From the NCBI GenBank assembly GCA_017481285.1, contig JAFUPI010000045.1, positions 1-35,559 on the forward strand: a stretch of DNA of 35,559 nucleotides, in the 5' to 3' direction. The DNA comes from Agathobacter sp. (lineage in GTDB: Bacteria > Bacillota > Clostridia > Lachnospirales > Lachnospiraceae). Made by a program: the position numbers and the translations under genes. Positions 15,894-23,627 of this stretch are shown here, one piece after another. Every line of letters starts with the position of its first letter. The stretch's first letter is position 1. Below the pieces are notes generated by a model. It saw nothing but the letters and a program-made list of their open reading frames with translations, did no database searches and was not told where the DNA came from.

Positions 15894-17948
15894 TTATTTG
15901 GTTAGTAATAACATGATTTCGTTGCTGCGTTTTACGAATTTCGCCATAGCCTCTGGTGAAAGTGGCTGGTTGCTAAGGAGCGCCAGGTCGTAAAGCTGTT
16001 CTGCGAACATAGGTACATGTTTACTGTCTTTGTTTTCTATGATGTACTGAACCAAAGCATTATTTGCATTTAAGGTAAGTGTTTGGTCAGCAGCAAACAT
16101 GCTCATATCCATTCCGCCCATGCCGTTCATGGCGTACATTCTCATCATATCCTGCATACGACGTCCTTCTTCGGAAAGGGTAATTACAGAAGCAATACCA
16201 TCGTTTTTGAGTTTCTCAACTTTGATGGTAAGTCGTTCATTGTTTAATGCACTCTTGAATACTTCGGAGAGTGTAGTAGTAATTTCAGTCAAATCTTCTC
16301 CAGATTCTTCCTTTAAGGATTCCGTAAGGTCAGCATCAATACGCATGAAGCGATAGCTTTCATTTCTCATTTCGAGCTGTGAAATGAAAGAAGTATCGAT
16401 GTTATGGTTTAAGATAACTGCGTTCATACCCTGTTCCTTGAAGAGGGTAATGTACTGTCCCTGCTGGTTGAGATCAGTTACATAGTAAACTATTTTGCGG
16501 TCGTCCTTGAGGTCATCTGCTGTTGTAATATCGTCCTCTACTATTTCAGCTTCCACAGCATTACCTTCTTCATCCGTAGCGGATTCTGTTGCAACTGGTG
16601 CAAGTAATTCAGGTAATGTCTGATATTTGTCATTAATATCTTTGAAAAGAATGTAATCATTCATCTTGTCACAGAATTTTTCATCCTTTAAGCAGCCGAA
16701 TTTGATGAATGGACTGATGTCATCCCAGTATTTTTCATAAGCTTCTTTTTCGGTTTTGCACATACCGATGAGCTTGTCTGCAACCTTCTTGGTGATGTAT
16801 TCTGAAATTTTCTTAACGAAGCCGTCATTCTGCAAAGCGCTACGGGAAACGTTAAGTGGTAAATCAGGACAGTCGATAACACCTTTCAATAACATAAGAA
16901 ATTCTGGAATTACTTCCTTGATATTATCCGCGATAAATACCTGGTTGTTGTAAAGCTTGATGGTTCCTTCAATGGAATCGTATTCGGTATTAATCTTAGG
17001 GAAGTAAAGGATACCCTTTAAATTAAATGGATAGTCCATATTTAAGTGAATCCAGAAGAGTGGTTCCTTATAATCCAGGAATACATTGCGGTAAAATGCT
17101 TTGTAATCTTCTTCGGTACATTCGTTTGGATTCTTTGCCCAAAGTGGATGAACGTCGTTCAGTGGAACTGGACGTTTTACAATTTTGCATTTGTCTGTTG
17201 CTGGAGAAATTTCATTTCCATCGGCATCTGTTTTTGCTGCTTCGTGAATTTCTTCTACCACTTCATCACTGTCTAAAACATTTTCTTTGTCAATGGTTTC
17301 ATACTCGGTAGCTGCACCAGCCTTGCTCAAATAGATTTCGGTTGGCATGAAAGAGCAGTATTTCTGGATTACTTCTCTTGCACGATATTCATTGGCAAAT
17401 GCCAGACTATCTTCATTCAAATATAATGTGATTTCTGTACCAATAGAAGTTTTGTCGCTATCGGTCATATCGTATTCGGTACCACCATCGCAAGACCAGT
17501 GAACAGCAGTTGCACCATCCTGATAAGAGAGTGTATCAATGGTAACCTCATCTGCAACCATGAATGCAGAGTAGAAGCCGAGACCGAAATGACCGATAAT
17601 CTGGTCGTCACTGGATTTATCTTTGTATTTTTCAATGAAATCAGTCGCACCTGAAAATGCAATCTTGGTGATATATTCTTCCACTTCTTCAGCAGTCATA
17701 CCAAGACCATTGTCAATGAATTTAATGGTTTTGTCTTCTGGACTAACAATAACCTCAATCTTTGCTTTGTAATCTGTTGGAAGAGAATATTCTCCCATCA
17801 TGTCTAATTTTTTGAGTTTTGTAATTGCATCGCAGCCATTTGAAATTAATTCACGATAGAAAATATCATGGTCAGAATATAACCATTTTTTAATAATCGG
17901 AAATAGGTTTTCACTGTCAATAGACAGGCTTCCATGTTTGTTTGCCAT
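15894..17948 (-). CDS. htpG: Molecular chaperone HtpG (Hsp90 family)
   Basis: The 684-residue protein is an ATP-dependent cytosolic chaperone. The N-terminal GHKL ATPase domain shows the Hsp90 motifs YRELISNGCDAITKL, IKFIDNGLGMTAEEV and GHFGLGFYSAFMVAD. The middle domain contains LYFPKI and LPLNVSRSALQND, and the C-terminal dimerisation domain ends in NEIMLLLTK. It is somewhat longer than E. coli HtpG, with an acidic insert near residues 230-250 (EIHEAAKTDADGNE). The AAGGAG site is well placed. It is monocistronic. A perfect CIRCE element lies upstream of its promoter, pointing to HrcA control. Its stop codon is inside the outer arm of the large palindrome. Confidence 0.97.
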   Translation of the reverse strand: MANKHGSLSIDSENLFPIIKKWLYSDHDIFYRELISNGCDAITKLKKLDMMGEYSLPTDYKAKIEVIVSPEDKTIKFIDNGLGMTAEEVEEYITKIAFSGATDFIEKYKDKSSDDQIIGHFGLGFYSAFMVADEVTIDTLSYQDGATAVHWSCDGGTEYDMTDSDKTSIGTEITLYLNEDSLAFANEYRAREVIQKYCSFMPTEIYLSKAGAATEYETIDKENVLDSDEVVEEIHEAAKTDADGNEISPATDKCKIVKRPVPLNDVHPLWAKNPNECTEEDYKAFYRNVFLDYKEPLFWIHLNMDYPFNLKGILYFPKINTEYDSIEGTIKLYNNQVFIADNIKEVIPEFLMLLKGVIDCPDLPLNVSRSALQNDGFVKKISEYITKKVADKLIGMCKTEKEAYEKYWDDISPFIKFGCLKDEKFCDKMNDYILFKDINDKYQTLPELLAPVATESATDEEGNAVEAEIVEDDITTADDLKDDRKIVYYVTDLNQQGQYITLFKEQGMNAVILNHNIDTSFISQLEMRNESYRFMRIDADLTESLKEESGEDLTEITTTLSEVFKSALNNERLTIKVEKLKNDGIASVITLSEEGRRMQDMMRMYAMNGMGGMDMSMFAADQTLTLNANNALVQYIIENKDSKHVPMFAEQLYDLALLSNQPLSPEAMAKFVKRSNEIMLLLTK

Positions 17949-18017
17949 AATTGTAGTACTCCTTTTCTATATTCAAATTCCAATGCTAAGGAGGTAGGAA
18001 TTTGTCATCTGTAAAAG

Positions 18018-18046
18018 ATGATATCCCTGTAAATTTGAAAAGTCAA
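18018..18046 (-). promoter_or_regulatory. htpG promoter
   Basis: On the minus strand, TTGACT (18041-18046), a 17-bp spacer and TATCAT (18018-18023): a near-consensus sigma-A promoter. Confidence 0.8.
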
Positions 18047-18053
18047 TAGAAAA

Positions 18054-18080
18054 TTAGCACTCTTTTTTACAGAGTGCTAA
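18054..18080. promoter_or_regulatory. CIRCE operator (HrcA site)
   Basis: TTAGCACTC-N9-GAGTGCTAA is an exact match to the CIRCE consensus. It sits 7 bp upstream of the htpG -35 box, so HrcA would control htpG directly. Confidence 0.95.
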
Positions 18081-18149
18081 CAAAAGCCTGCAAAGCCTGT
18101 AAAATCAAGGGTTTTGTAATTCTTAAAAGTTTATAAACAAGGCTTTTGG

Positions 18150-18179
18150 TAGACAAGAACATAGCCTATATGTTATGAT
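18150..18179 (+). promoter_or_regulatory. Candidate promoter of the DUF4358 gene
   Basis: TAGACA (18150-18155), an 18-bp spacer and TATGAT (18174-18179), about 35 bases before the chosen start. Confidence 0.5.
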
Positions 18180-18213
18180 ATACAAAGTATTTAGAGAAAG
18201 TTGTGGAGGTTTT

Positions 18214-18870
18214 ATGTTTACAAAAGTAAAACGAGGTTTGCTCTTGTTTTTGGTAGGAATTATGCTGTTTTCCTGCGTTGCATGTGGAAACAAGCAAACA
18301 GGAGATACAGAAAATAACCAAGGTTTGGGAAGTGAGATAGAGTCCGAATCTGAAATTGAAAAAAAGGTTGAAATCGTAGATGCGACAGATATTCTCACCA
18401 AAGTGTGGAATTCTTATGAGACAGAGGATACCGATGGAAATAGATACAATGATCGATTTGCTATCATGGGTGGACATTTTGAGTCTGCAGTGATGGATAT
18501 GCCTGCCAAATACGATTTGACTCAAACCAGTGATTTGGAACTGATGTATTGTGTACCACAGTCTTCAATTGTGATGATAGATGATGCTGCGACAATGGTA
18601 CATTTGATGGTGGCAAGTACCTTTACGGCGGGAGCCTATCATGTGACAGATGCTGCAAATGTAAAAACGGTTGTAGATGAAGTGAAACAGCAGATTATAC
18701 AGAATCATTGGTTAGATGGTTTTCCAGATGAATATCTAATTATGACAGTGGATGACCAGTATGTGATATCTGCCATTGGAAATGTTGATGTAGTGGACAA
18801 TTTTGAAACAATTCTTAAAGAAATCTATGGAAAACAAGTTACAGTACAGATGAAAGAGAGTGTTCGATAA
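18214..18870 (+). CDS. DUF4358 family lipoprotein
   Basis: The ATG at 18214 is chosen because GGAGG lies 5 bases upstream; an earlier in-frame start at 18175 falls within the -10 box. The 218-residue product has a lipoprotein-type signal peptide (KRGLLLFLVGIMLFSCVACG), so it is probably anchored on the outer face of the membrane. A Ser/Glu/Asn-rich linker (about 25-55) precedes a globular domain of about 150 residues. This contains SAVMDMPAKYDL and MMIDDAATM-type features of DUF4358 proteins, common small lipoproteins of Lachnospiraceae. The function is unknown. It has its own promoter and no obvious partner. Confidence 0.75.
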   Translation: MFTKVKRGLLLFLVGIMLFSCVACGNKQTGDTENNQGLGSEIESESEIEKKVEIVDATDILTKVWNSYETEDTDGNRYNDRFAIMGGHFESAVMDMPAKYDLTQTSDLELMYCVPQSSIVMIDDAATMVHLMVASTFTAGAYHVTDAANVKTVVDEVKQQIIQNHWLDGFPDEYLIMTVDDQYVISAIGNVDVVDNFETILKEIYGKQVTVQMKESVR

Positions 18871-18892
18871 ATAATATTTTGTTACATCAGTA

Positions 18893-18921
18893 TTGAAAAA
18901 ACAGAAAAAAAAGGTTATAAT
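18893..18921 (+). promoter_or_regulatory. Promoter of the DUF6110 gene
   Basis: TTGAAA (18893-18898), a 17-bp spacer and TATAAT (18916-18921), 30 bases before the start codon. Confidence 0.75.
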
Positions 18922-18950
18922 GTATACAATTTAATTTAGGGGGACGAAAG

Positions 18951-19211
18951 ATGTTAGGATTCGGTTTAAGAGAAGTTGGATGTTTTGCAGCAGGTGTTTT
19001 GTTTGGTACTGCTGGTATCAAAGTGCTTTCTAGCAAAGATGCGAAGAAGGTATATGTGAAAGGTACAGCAGCAGCTCTTCGTGCAAAGGATTATGTAATG
19101 GAAACAGTTACTACAATCCAGGCAGAAGCAGAAGATATTTATGCAGAAGCAAAAGCTTTGAATGAAGAACGTGCAGCTGAAGAAGAGGCAGCAAACGCTG
19201 TATTAGAATAA
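18951..19211 (+). CDS. DUF6110 family protein
   Basis: The 86-residue protein has one glycine-rich N-terminal hydrophobic segment (about 4-24, GLREVGCFAAGVLFGTAGIK). This is followed by SSKDAKKVYVKGTAAALRAK and an acidic helix with many Glu and Ala. The pattern matches DUF6110 proteins, which are regularly found beside heavy-metal P-type ATPases in Lachnospiraceae; the ATPase gene follows here. It may be a small membrane partner of the pump, but no mechanism is known to me. A terminator separates it from the ATPase gene, so it is probably made in excess. Confidence 0.75.
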   Translation: MLGFGLREVGCFAAGVLFGTAGIKVLSSKDAKKVYVKGTAAALRAKDYVMETVTTIQAEAEDIYAEAKALNEERAAEEEAANAVLE

Positions 19212-19220
19212 GGAATGTAA

Positions 19221-19247
19221 AAGGGCTGTCTCAGACAGCCCTTTTTC
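19221..19247 (+). terminator. Intrinsic terminator
   Basis: AAGGGCTGTC-TCA-GACAGCCCTT followed by a T-rich tail, between the DUF6110 gene and the P-type ATPase gene. Some read-through is expected, since no clear separate promoter for the ATPase is visible. Confidence 0.9.
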
Positions 19248-19283
19248 TTTCATAGAAAATGGTTGAAAATTGGGGTTAGAACT

Positions 19284-21359
19284 ATGAAGTTTACAATTAA
19301 GCATGAAATCAAGGGGAGAATGCGTATTCATGTGGTTTCGCAGAAAAAAATGACGCATGAAGAAGCAGATACGCTGGAATATTTTTTGCATACACAAAAA
19401 AATGTTATCAAATCCAAGGTCTATGATCGTATTGGAGATGTAGCAATTGAATATACTGGAGAACGGGATGAGATTATCACTCTTTTGAAATCCTATGAAA
19501 AAGAAAGTGTCGAACTTCCAACAGGGTTAATAGAAAATTCAGGAAGAGCTTTGAACGATAAATACAAAGAACGTTTGATTTTGCATGTTCTGCTTCGATA
19601 CGTAGGAAAGCTGTTTTTCCCAAGACCACTTCGCTATGCGATAATCGGATTTAATGCGGTTCGATATATTAGCGAGGGGCTGAAAGTACTTTGGAAACAT
19701 AGACTAGAAGTATCCGTACTAGATGCTACAGCGATTGCAGTGTCTCTCATTCGAGCTGACTTTGAAACGGCAGGTTCTATTATGTTCCTGTTGGGAATTG
19801 GTGAACAACTGGAAGAATGGACACACAAGAAATCGGTCGATGATTTGGCTCGTACTATGTCCCTGAATATCGGCAAGGTATGGTTAAAGACAGGAACTCA
19901 ACAGATTTTGGTGCCAGCTTCTGAAATTCGTCAAGGAGATGACATTATAGTACATATGGGCAATGTGGTTCCATTTGATGGCTATGTGTTAGAAGGTGAA
20001 GCGATGGTGAATCAGGCATCGCTTACTGGCGAATCTGTTCCGGTAGCAAAAGATTATAATGATAGTATTTTTGCGGGAACGATTGTGGAAGAAGGGGAAC
20101 TCACGATTCGAGTAACCGCTGCCGAAGGAAAAGGCAGATATGATAGAATCGTTTCTATGATAGAAGAAACAGAGAAGTTGAAATCAGCGATGGAAGGCAA
20201 GGCGGCTCATTTGGCAGACCGATTGGTTCCATATACCTTAGGTGGTGCAGCACTGACATATTTCTTCACTAGAAATGTAAACAAGATGTTGTCGGTACTT
20301 TTGGTAGACTTCTCCTGTGCCTTGAAATTAGCTATGCCGATTGCAGTATTGTCAGCAATCCGCGAAGCACGTATGCATGATATTACTGTAAAAGGTGGTA
20401 AATATCTAGAAGCTTTGGCAGAAGCCGATACCATTGTGTTTGATAAAACAGGTACACTGACAAAGGCGACACCTACAGTAGTAGATGTAGTATCTTTCGA
20501 TGGAAGAGAACCAGATGAGCTTTTGCGTATTGCAGCTTGTTTGGAAGAACATTTTCCACATTCTATGGCAAAAGCCGTCGTTGATGCGGCGATAGAAAAG
20601 GGGCTCGAACACAATGAACTTCATACCAAGGCGACTTATGTTGTTGCACATGGTATTTCTACAACAGTAGATGGAAAAGAGACGATTTTAGGTAGCCGCC
20701 ATTTTGTTTTTGAAGATGAAGGTTGTCAGGTGCCAGCAGGAAAAGAAGAGTTGTTTCACAATCTTCCGGCCCATCATTCCCATCTTTTCCTGGCAATAGA
20801 AAAGATGTTGGTAGGCGTTATCTGCATTGAAGACCCAATTCGTGGGGAAGCAGCAGAGGTGATTCGTCAGCTTCGAGAAGTAGGATTCCAGAAGGTAGTG
20901 ATTATGACTGGTGATAGTGAGCGTACCGCTGCCAGCGTAGCCAAAACACTTGGGGTTCATGAATATTATTCGGAAGTCTTGCCAGAGGATAAAGCAAATT
21001 ATATTTTAGAGCAGAAGGCACTTGGCAGAAAGGTGGTTATGATTGGAGATGGAATCAATGATTCTCCAGCACTATCCGCCGCAGATGTAGGTATTGCAAT
21101 TAGTGATGGTGCAGAAATTGCACGCGAAATTGCAGATATTACCATAGGTGCAGAAGATTTGTACCAACTGGTTACGTTAAAGAAGCTGAGCAATGCCCTG
21201 GTAAAACGTATTCAAAAGAATTACCGTGAAATAGTAGGTATCAATGGTACATTGATTGGTCTTGGTGTGGCAGGTTTGATTATGCCTACTACTTCTGCTA
21301 TGATACATAACACATCTACGTTGCTCATCGGTGTTGAAAGTATGACAGATCTCTTATAG
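19284..21359 (+). CDS. Heavy-metal-type P1B ATPase with atypical motif
   Basis: The start is placed at ATG 19284, after TTGGGG, rather than the TTG at 19263; the product is then 691 residues. The N-terminal 75 residues resemble an HMA-like fold but lack CxxC. Eight-helix P1B features follow: the actuator loop SLTGESVPVAK, the phosphorylation site DKTGTLT (D387), GDSERTAA and the hinge GDGINDSPAL. The helix-6 metal motif, usually CPC or a variant, is S344-C345-A346 within DFSCALKLAMP, so the canonical proline is absent. It probably exports a transition metal from the cytosol. The substrate cannot be named. DUF6110 precedes it and a Na/Pi transporter gene follows 32 bp downstream. Confidence 0.88.
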   Translation: MKFTIKHEIKGRMRIHVVSQKKMTHEEADTLEYFLHTQKNVIKSKVYDRIGDVAIEYTGERDEIITLLKSYEKESVELPTGLIENSGRALNDKYKERLILHVLLRYVGKLFFPRPLRYAIIGFNAVRYISEGLKVLWKHRLEVSVLDATAIAVSLIRADFETAGSIMFLLGIGEQLEEWTHKKSVDDLARTMSLNIGKVWLKTGTQQILVPASEIRQGDDIIVHMGNVVPFDGYVLEGEAMVNQASLTGESVPVAKDYNDSIFAGTIVEEGELTIRVTAAEGKGRYDRIVSMIEETEKLKSAMEGKAAHLADRLVPYTLGGAALTYFFTRNVNKMLSVLLVDFSCALKLAMPIAVLSAIREARMHDITVKGGKYLEALAEADTIVFDKTGTLTKATPTVVDVVSFDGREPDELLRIAACLEEHFPHSMAKAVVDAAIEKGLEHNELHTKATYVVAHGISTTVDGKETILGSRHFVFEDEGCQVPAGKEELFHNLPAHHSHLFLAIEKMLVGVICIEDPIRGEAAEVIRQLREVGFQKVVIMTGDSERTAASVAKTLGVHEYYSEVLPEDKANYILEQKALGRKVVMIGDGINDSPALSAADVGIAISDGAEIAREIADITIGAEDLYQLVTLKKLSNALVKRIQKNYREIVGINGTLIGLGVAGLIMPTTSAMIHNTSTLLIGVESMTDLL

Positions 21360-21391
21360 TAGATTTATATATTTAGGAGGAAAATGACTGG

Positions 21392-23155
21392 ATGGATATC
21401 TATTCTCTCATTAAGTTAGTTGGAGGACTTGCCTTTTTCTTATATGGAATGAAAGTAATGTCTGATGGCTTGGAAAAAAGTTCAGATGGAAAAATTGAAA
21501 AATATCTGGACAAAATTACCCAGAATAAGTTCTTTGCGTTACTGTTTGGTGCGGTGATGACGATTGCAGTGCAGTCTTCATCGGCAGTTACGGTAATGTT
21601 GGTAGGTTTGGTAAACTCAGGTATGCTGGAGTTTGGTCAGACAATCGGTGTGCTTATGGGCTCCAATATTGGAACCACACTTACTGCATGGATTTTGAGT
21701 TTAGCAGGAATTGATAGTGACATTGTCTGGGTAAACCTTTTAAAACCTGCGAACTTTGCTCCAATCTTTGCTTTAGTTGGTGTTATTATGATTATGGCAG
21801 GAAAGAAGCAGAAACACCAGAGCCTTGGTAATGTTCTGGTTGGATTTGCAGTACTGATGTCGGGTATGACTTTTATGTCCGATGCGATGGAACCATTGTC
21901 AGAAATGCCGGAATTTGCTAGCCTTTTGACTGCATTTGAGAATCCAATTTTGGCAGTGTTGGTAGGTGCTGGATTTACAGGTGTTATTCAAAGTTCTGCG
22001 GCATCTGTTGCGATTTTACAGGCCTTATCTATGACGGGGGGAGTAACCTATGGTATGGCTCTTCCAATTATCATGGGACAGAATATCGGTACTTGTGTAA
22101 CTGCACTTTTATCCAGCATTGGTGTAAATCGTAGTGCCAAAAAAGTAGCAGTTGTACATTTGTCTTTCAATATCATTGGAACTACGATTTGTTTAATCCC
22201 ATTTTGCATTGCCTCTTACCTGTTTGATTTAGCAGCTCTGAAAATGCCTATTACACCATTTATGGTTGCAGTAATGCATAGTATTTTCAATATTTTTACC
22301 ACATTGATCTTACTTCCTTTTACCAAGCAGTTGGAAATGCTTGCGAACAAGATTATTCCAGAGGTAGAAGGTGAAAAGGAACCAGATTTTGTATTAGATG
22401 AACGTCTTTTTGCAATGCCATCTTTGGCGATTAAAGATTCCACTGAAGTGGTTGTGGGAATGTGCAATTTGTCGCGAAAAGCTTTCAAAAAAGCAGCTCT
22501 TATGTTAAATGATTATACCGAAGAGTCTGCTGAGAAAATTCATAAGATGGAACGAAAACTGGATCAATACGAAGATATGCTGGGAACCCATATGATGAAA
22601 CTGACCAAGATTGGCATTTCAGATGGGGACTCTAAGAGTGTTACCCGTATTTTACATACGATTGATGACTTTGAACGTATTGGTGATCATGCGATTAATG
22701 TGATGGAGGTTGCCAAGGAACTTCACGAGAAGAAGCAGTCATTTTCAGGAGAAGCAAATAAAGAAATTGAATTGTTAAATCAAGCAATTTTTGAACTTTT
22801 AGATTTGACTTCGGAAGCTTTCGAAACCAATAATTTGAGATTGGCGGTGTTGGTAGAGCCATTAGAGCAGACCATTGATAAGCTGGTATATGAGATGAAA
22901 CGTAATCATATTGCCAGATTGCAAGCGGAAGAATGTACGATTAAACTCGGATTTGCATTTAGTGATTTGCTTACCAGTTATGAGAGAGTAGCGGACCATT
23001 GTTCTAACATTGCGGTTGCTATTATTGAAGCAGAAAAAGGTACTTATGAACCACATGAATATTTGAAAACAGTTAAATATGAAAATAGTGAAGCATTTGA
23101 AAGAAAGTATCGTGAGTTTAGAACCCGATTCTCCTTAAAGAATTTGAATAAGTAA
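21392..23155 (+). CDS. Na/Pi cotransporter family protein with PhoU-like tail
   Basis: The 587-residue protein has the inverted-repeat core of NptA/SLC34-type sodium-phosphate cotransporters. The repeat signatures are QSSSAVTVMLVG at about residue 61 and IQSSAASVAI at about 200, each followed by GSNIGTT or GQNIGTC. About eight to nine membrane segments occupy residues 1-310. A cytoplasmic PhoU-like helical domain (about 350-570) carries RILHTIDDFERIGDHA and SYERVADHCSNIA, the metal-contacting E/D-x-x-x-D pattern of PhoU. It probably imports phosphate with sodium and may be regulated through the tail. A GGAGG site lies in the 32-bp gap after the ATPase gene, suggesting co-transcription. Confidence 0.93.
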   Translation: MDIYSLIKLVGGLAFFLYGMKVMSDGLEKSSDGKIEKYLDKITQNKFFALLFGAVMTIAVQSSSAVTVMLVGLVNSGMLEFGQTIGVLMGSNIGTTLTAWILSLAGIDSDIVWVNLLKPANFAPIFALVGVIMIMAGKKQKHQSLGNVLVGFAVLMSGMTFMSDAMEPLSEMPEFASLLTAFENPILAVLVGAGFTGVIQSSAASVAILQALSMTGGVTYGMALPIIMGQNIGTCVTALLSSIGVNRSAKKVAVVHLSFNIIGTTICLIPFCIASYLFDLAALKMPITPFMVAVMHSIFNIFTTLILLPFTKQLEMLANKIIPEVEGEKEPDFVLDERLFAMPSLAIKDSTEVVVGMCNLSRKAFKKAALMLNDYTEESAEKIHKMERKLDQYEDMLGTHMMKLTKIGISDGDSKSVTRILHTIDDFERIGDHAINVMEVAKELHEKKQSFSGEANKEIELLNQAIFELLDLTSEAFETNNLRLAVLVEPLEQTIDKLVYEMKRNHIARLQAEECTIKLGFAFSDLLTSYERVADHCSNIAVAIIEAEKGTYEPHEYLKTVKYENSEAFERKYREFRTRFSLKNLNK

Positions 23156-23156
23156 T

Positions 23157-23194
23157 AAAGAATCCGGAAAGCATTAGCTTTTCGGATTCTTTTC
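23157..23194. terminator. Bidirectional intrinsic terminator
   Basis: AGAATCCG and CGGATTCT, with further pairing of GAAAGC and GCTTTT, form a hairpin with a T-run. It serves the Na/Pi transporter gene and overlaps the last codons of the converging DUF1622 gene. Confidence 0.8.
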
Positions 23195-23527
23195 GTCTAT
23201 ATTCTTTTCTTCGTTTTTGATTTCCCAGTGAATCAGGAAGGTCAGAAGACCACGCAGTAAAATAACTGCACCAAGGATACCGAGTTCTTCCCAGTCACGT
23301 ACAACTACCGTACGAAGCACCTCACTACCCATCTTAAACTCCAGAGAAAGGGCGATGCCTTCTGCCAGGTTCAGACGTAGGTGACGATGATCCTTTTTAA
23401 TCCACTGAATGAAGCATTTGATCGCGGTATACACAAGTACTGCAATACCAAAAAGCTCCAAAAGGATAGTACATATTTCAACGATATAGGTTAAAACCAT
23501 ATCCATGTTATCAATAAAAACGTGCAT
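23174..23527 (-). CDS. DUF1622 family membrane protein
   Basis: The 117-residue protein has three predicted membrane segments (about 12-42, and two shorter ones around 52-66 and 80-100). It contains the conserved DUF1622 stretch LAEGIALSLEFKMGSEVLRT followed by W-x-E-L-x-x-L-G-A-V-I-L-L-R. The function of the family is unknown. The C-terminus is highly charged (HWEIKNEEKNIDEKNPKS) and its last codons lie within the terminator shared with the opposing Na/Pi transporter gene. It is monocistronic, with GGAGG before the start and its own near-consensus promoter. Confidence 0.88.
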   Translation of the reverse strand: MHVFIDNMDMVLTYIVEICTILLELFGIAVLVYTAIKCFIQWIKKDHRHLRLNLAEGIALSLEFKMGSEVLRTVVVRDWEELGILGAVILLRGLLTFLIHWEIKNEEKNIDEKNPKS

Positions 23528-23559
23528 AGCTTGTCCTCCAAAGTCATTTGTATAACGCT

Positions 23560-23588
23560 ATTATAGTATGGAATTTGGTGTAGGGCAA
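23560..23588 (-). promoter_or_regulatory. Promoter of the DUF1622 gene
   Basis: On the minus strand, TTGCCC (23583-23588), a 17-bp spacer and TATAAT (23560-23565). Confidence 0.7.
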
Positions 23589-23594
23589 GTGTAA

Positions 23595-23622
23595 AAAGGC
23601 TGGGAAAGAATTCCCAGCCTTT
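23595..23622 (-). terminator. Terminator of the dehydratase activase gene
   Basis: AAAGGCTGGGAA and TTCCCAGCCTTT form a 12-bp perfect stem with a 4-base loop and T-run on the minus strand, 5 bases after the activase stop. Confidence 0.9.
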
Positions 23623-23627
23623 TGGTA

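Larger units (their letters stand above)
15266..15900. repeat. Large imperfect inverted repeat (fold-back element)
   Basis: The whole gap between the PAP2 gene and htpG is one long imperfect palindrome. Outer blocks: CAAATAAAG at 15266-15274 matches the complement of 15892-15900, and 15278-15320 matches 15846-15888 perfectly over 43 bp. Inner blocks: 15333-15360 with 15805-15832 (28 bp perfect), 15399-15412 with 15754-15767, and 15494-15512 with 15606-15624 (one mismatch). The apex is GGTGC/GCACC near 15553-15568. The spaces between blocks also align with many mismatches. The right arm is longer because of an extra hairpin at 15624-15657. No convincing gene lies inside and no clear target-site duplication was found. 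Confidence 0.9.

Noticed and set aside
17027..17311. Open frames antisense to htpG
   Set aside because: Typical shadows of a well-conserved gene, with no ribosome binding site or recognisable product.
19263..19283. TTG start giving a longer P-type ATPase
   Set aside because: ATG 19284 has better spacing from TTGGGG and begins directly with the conserved domain.
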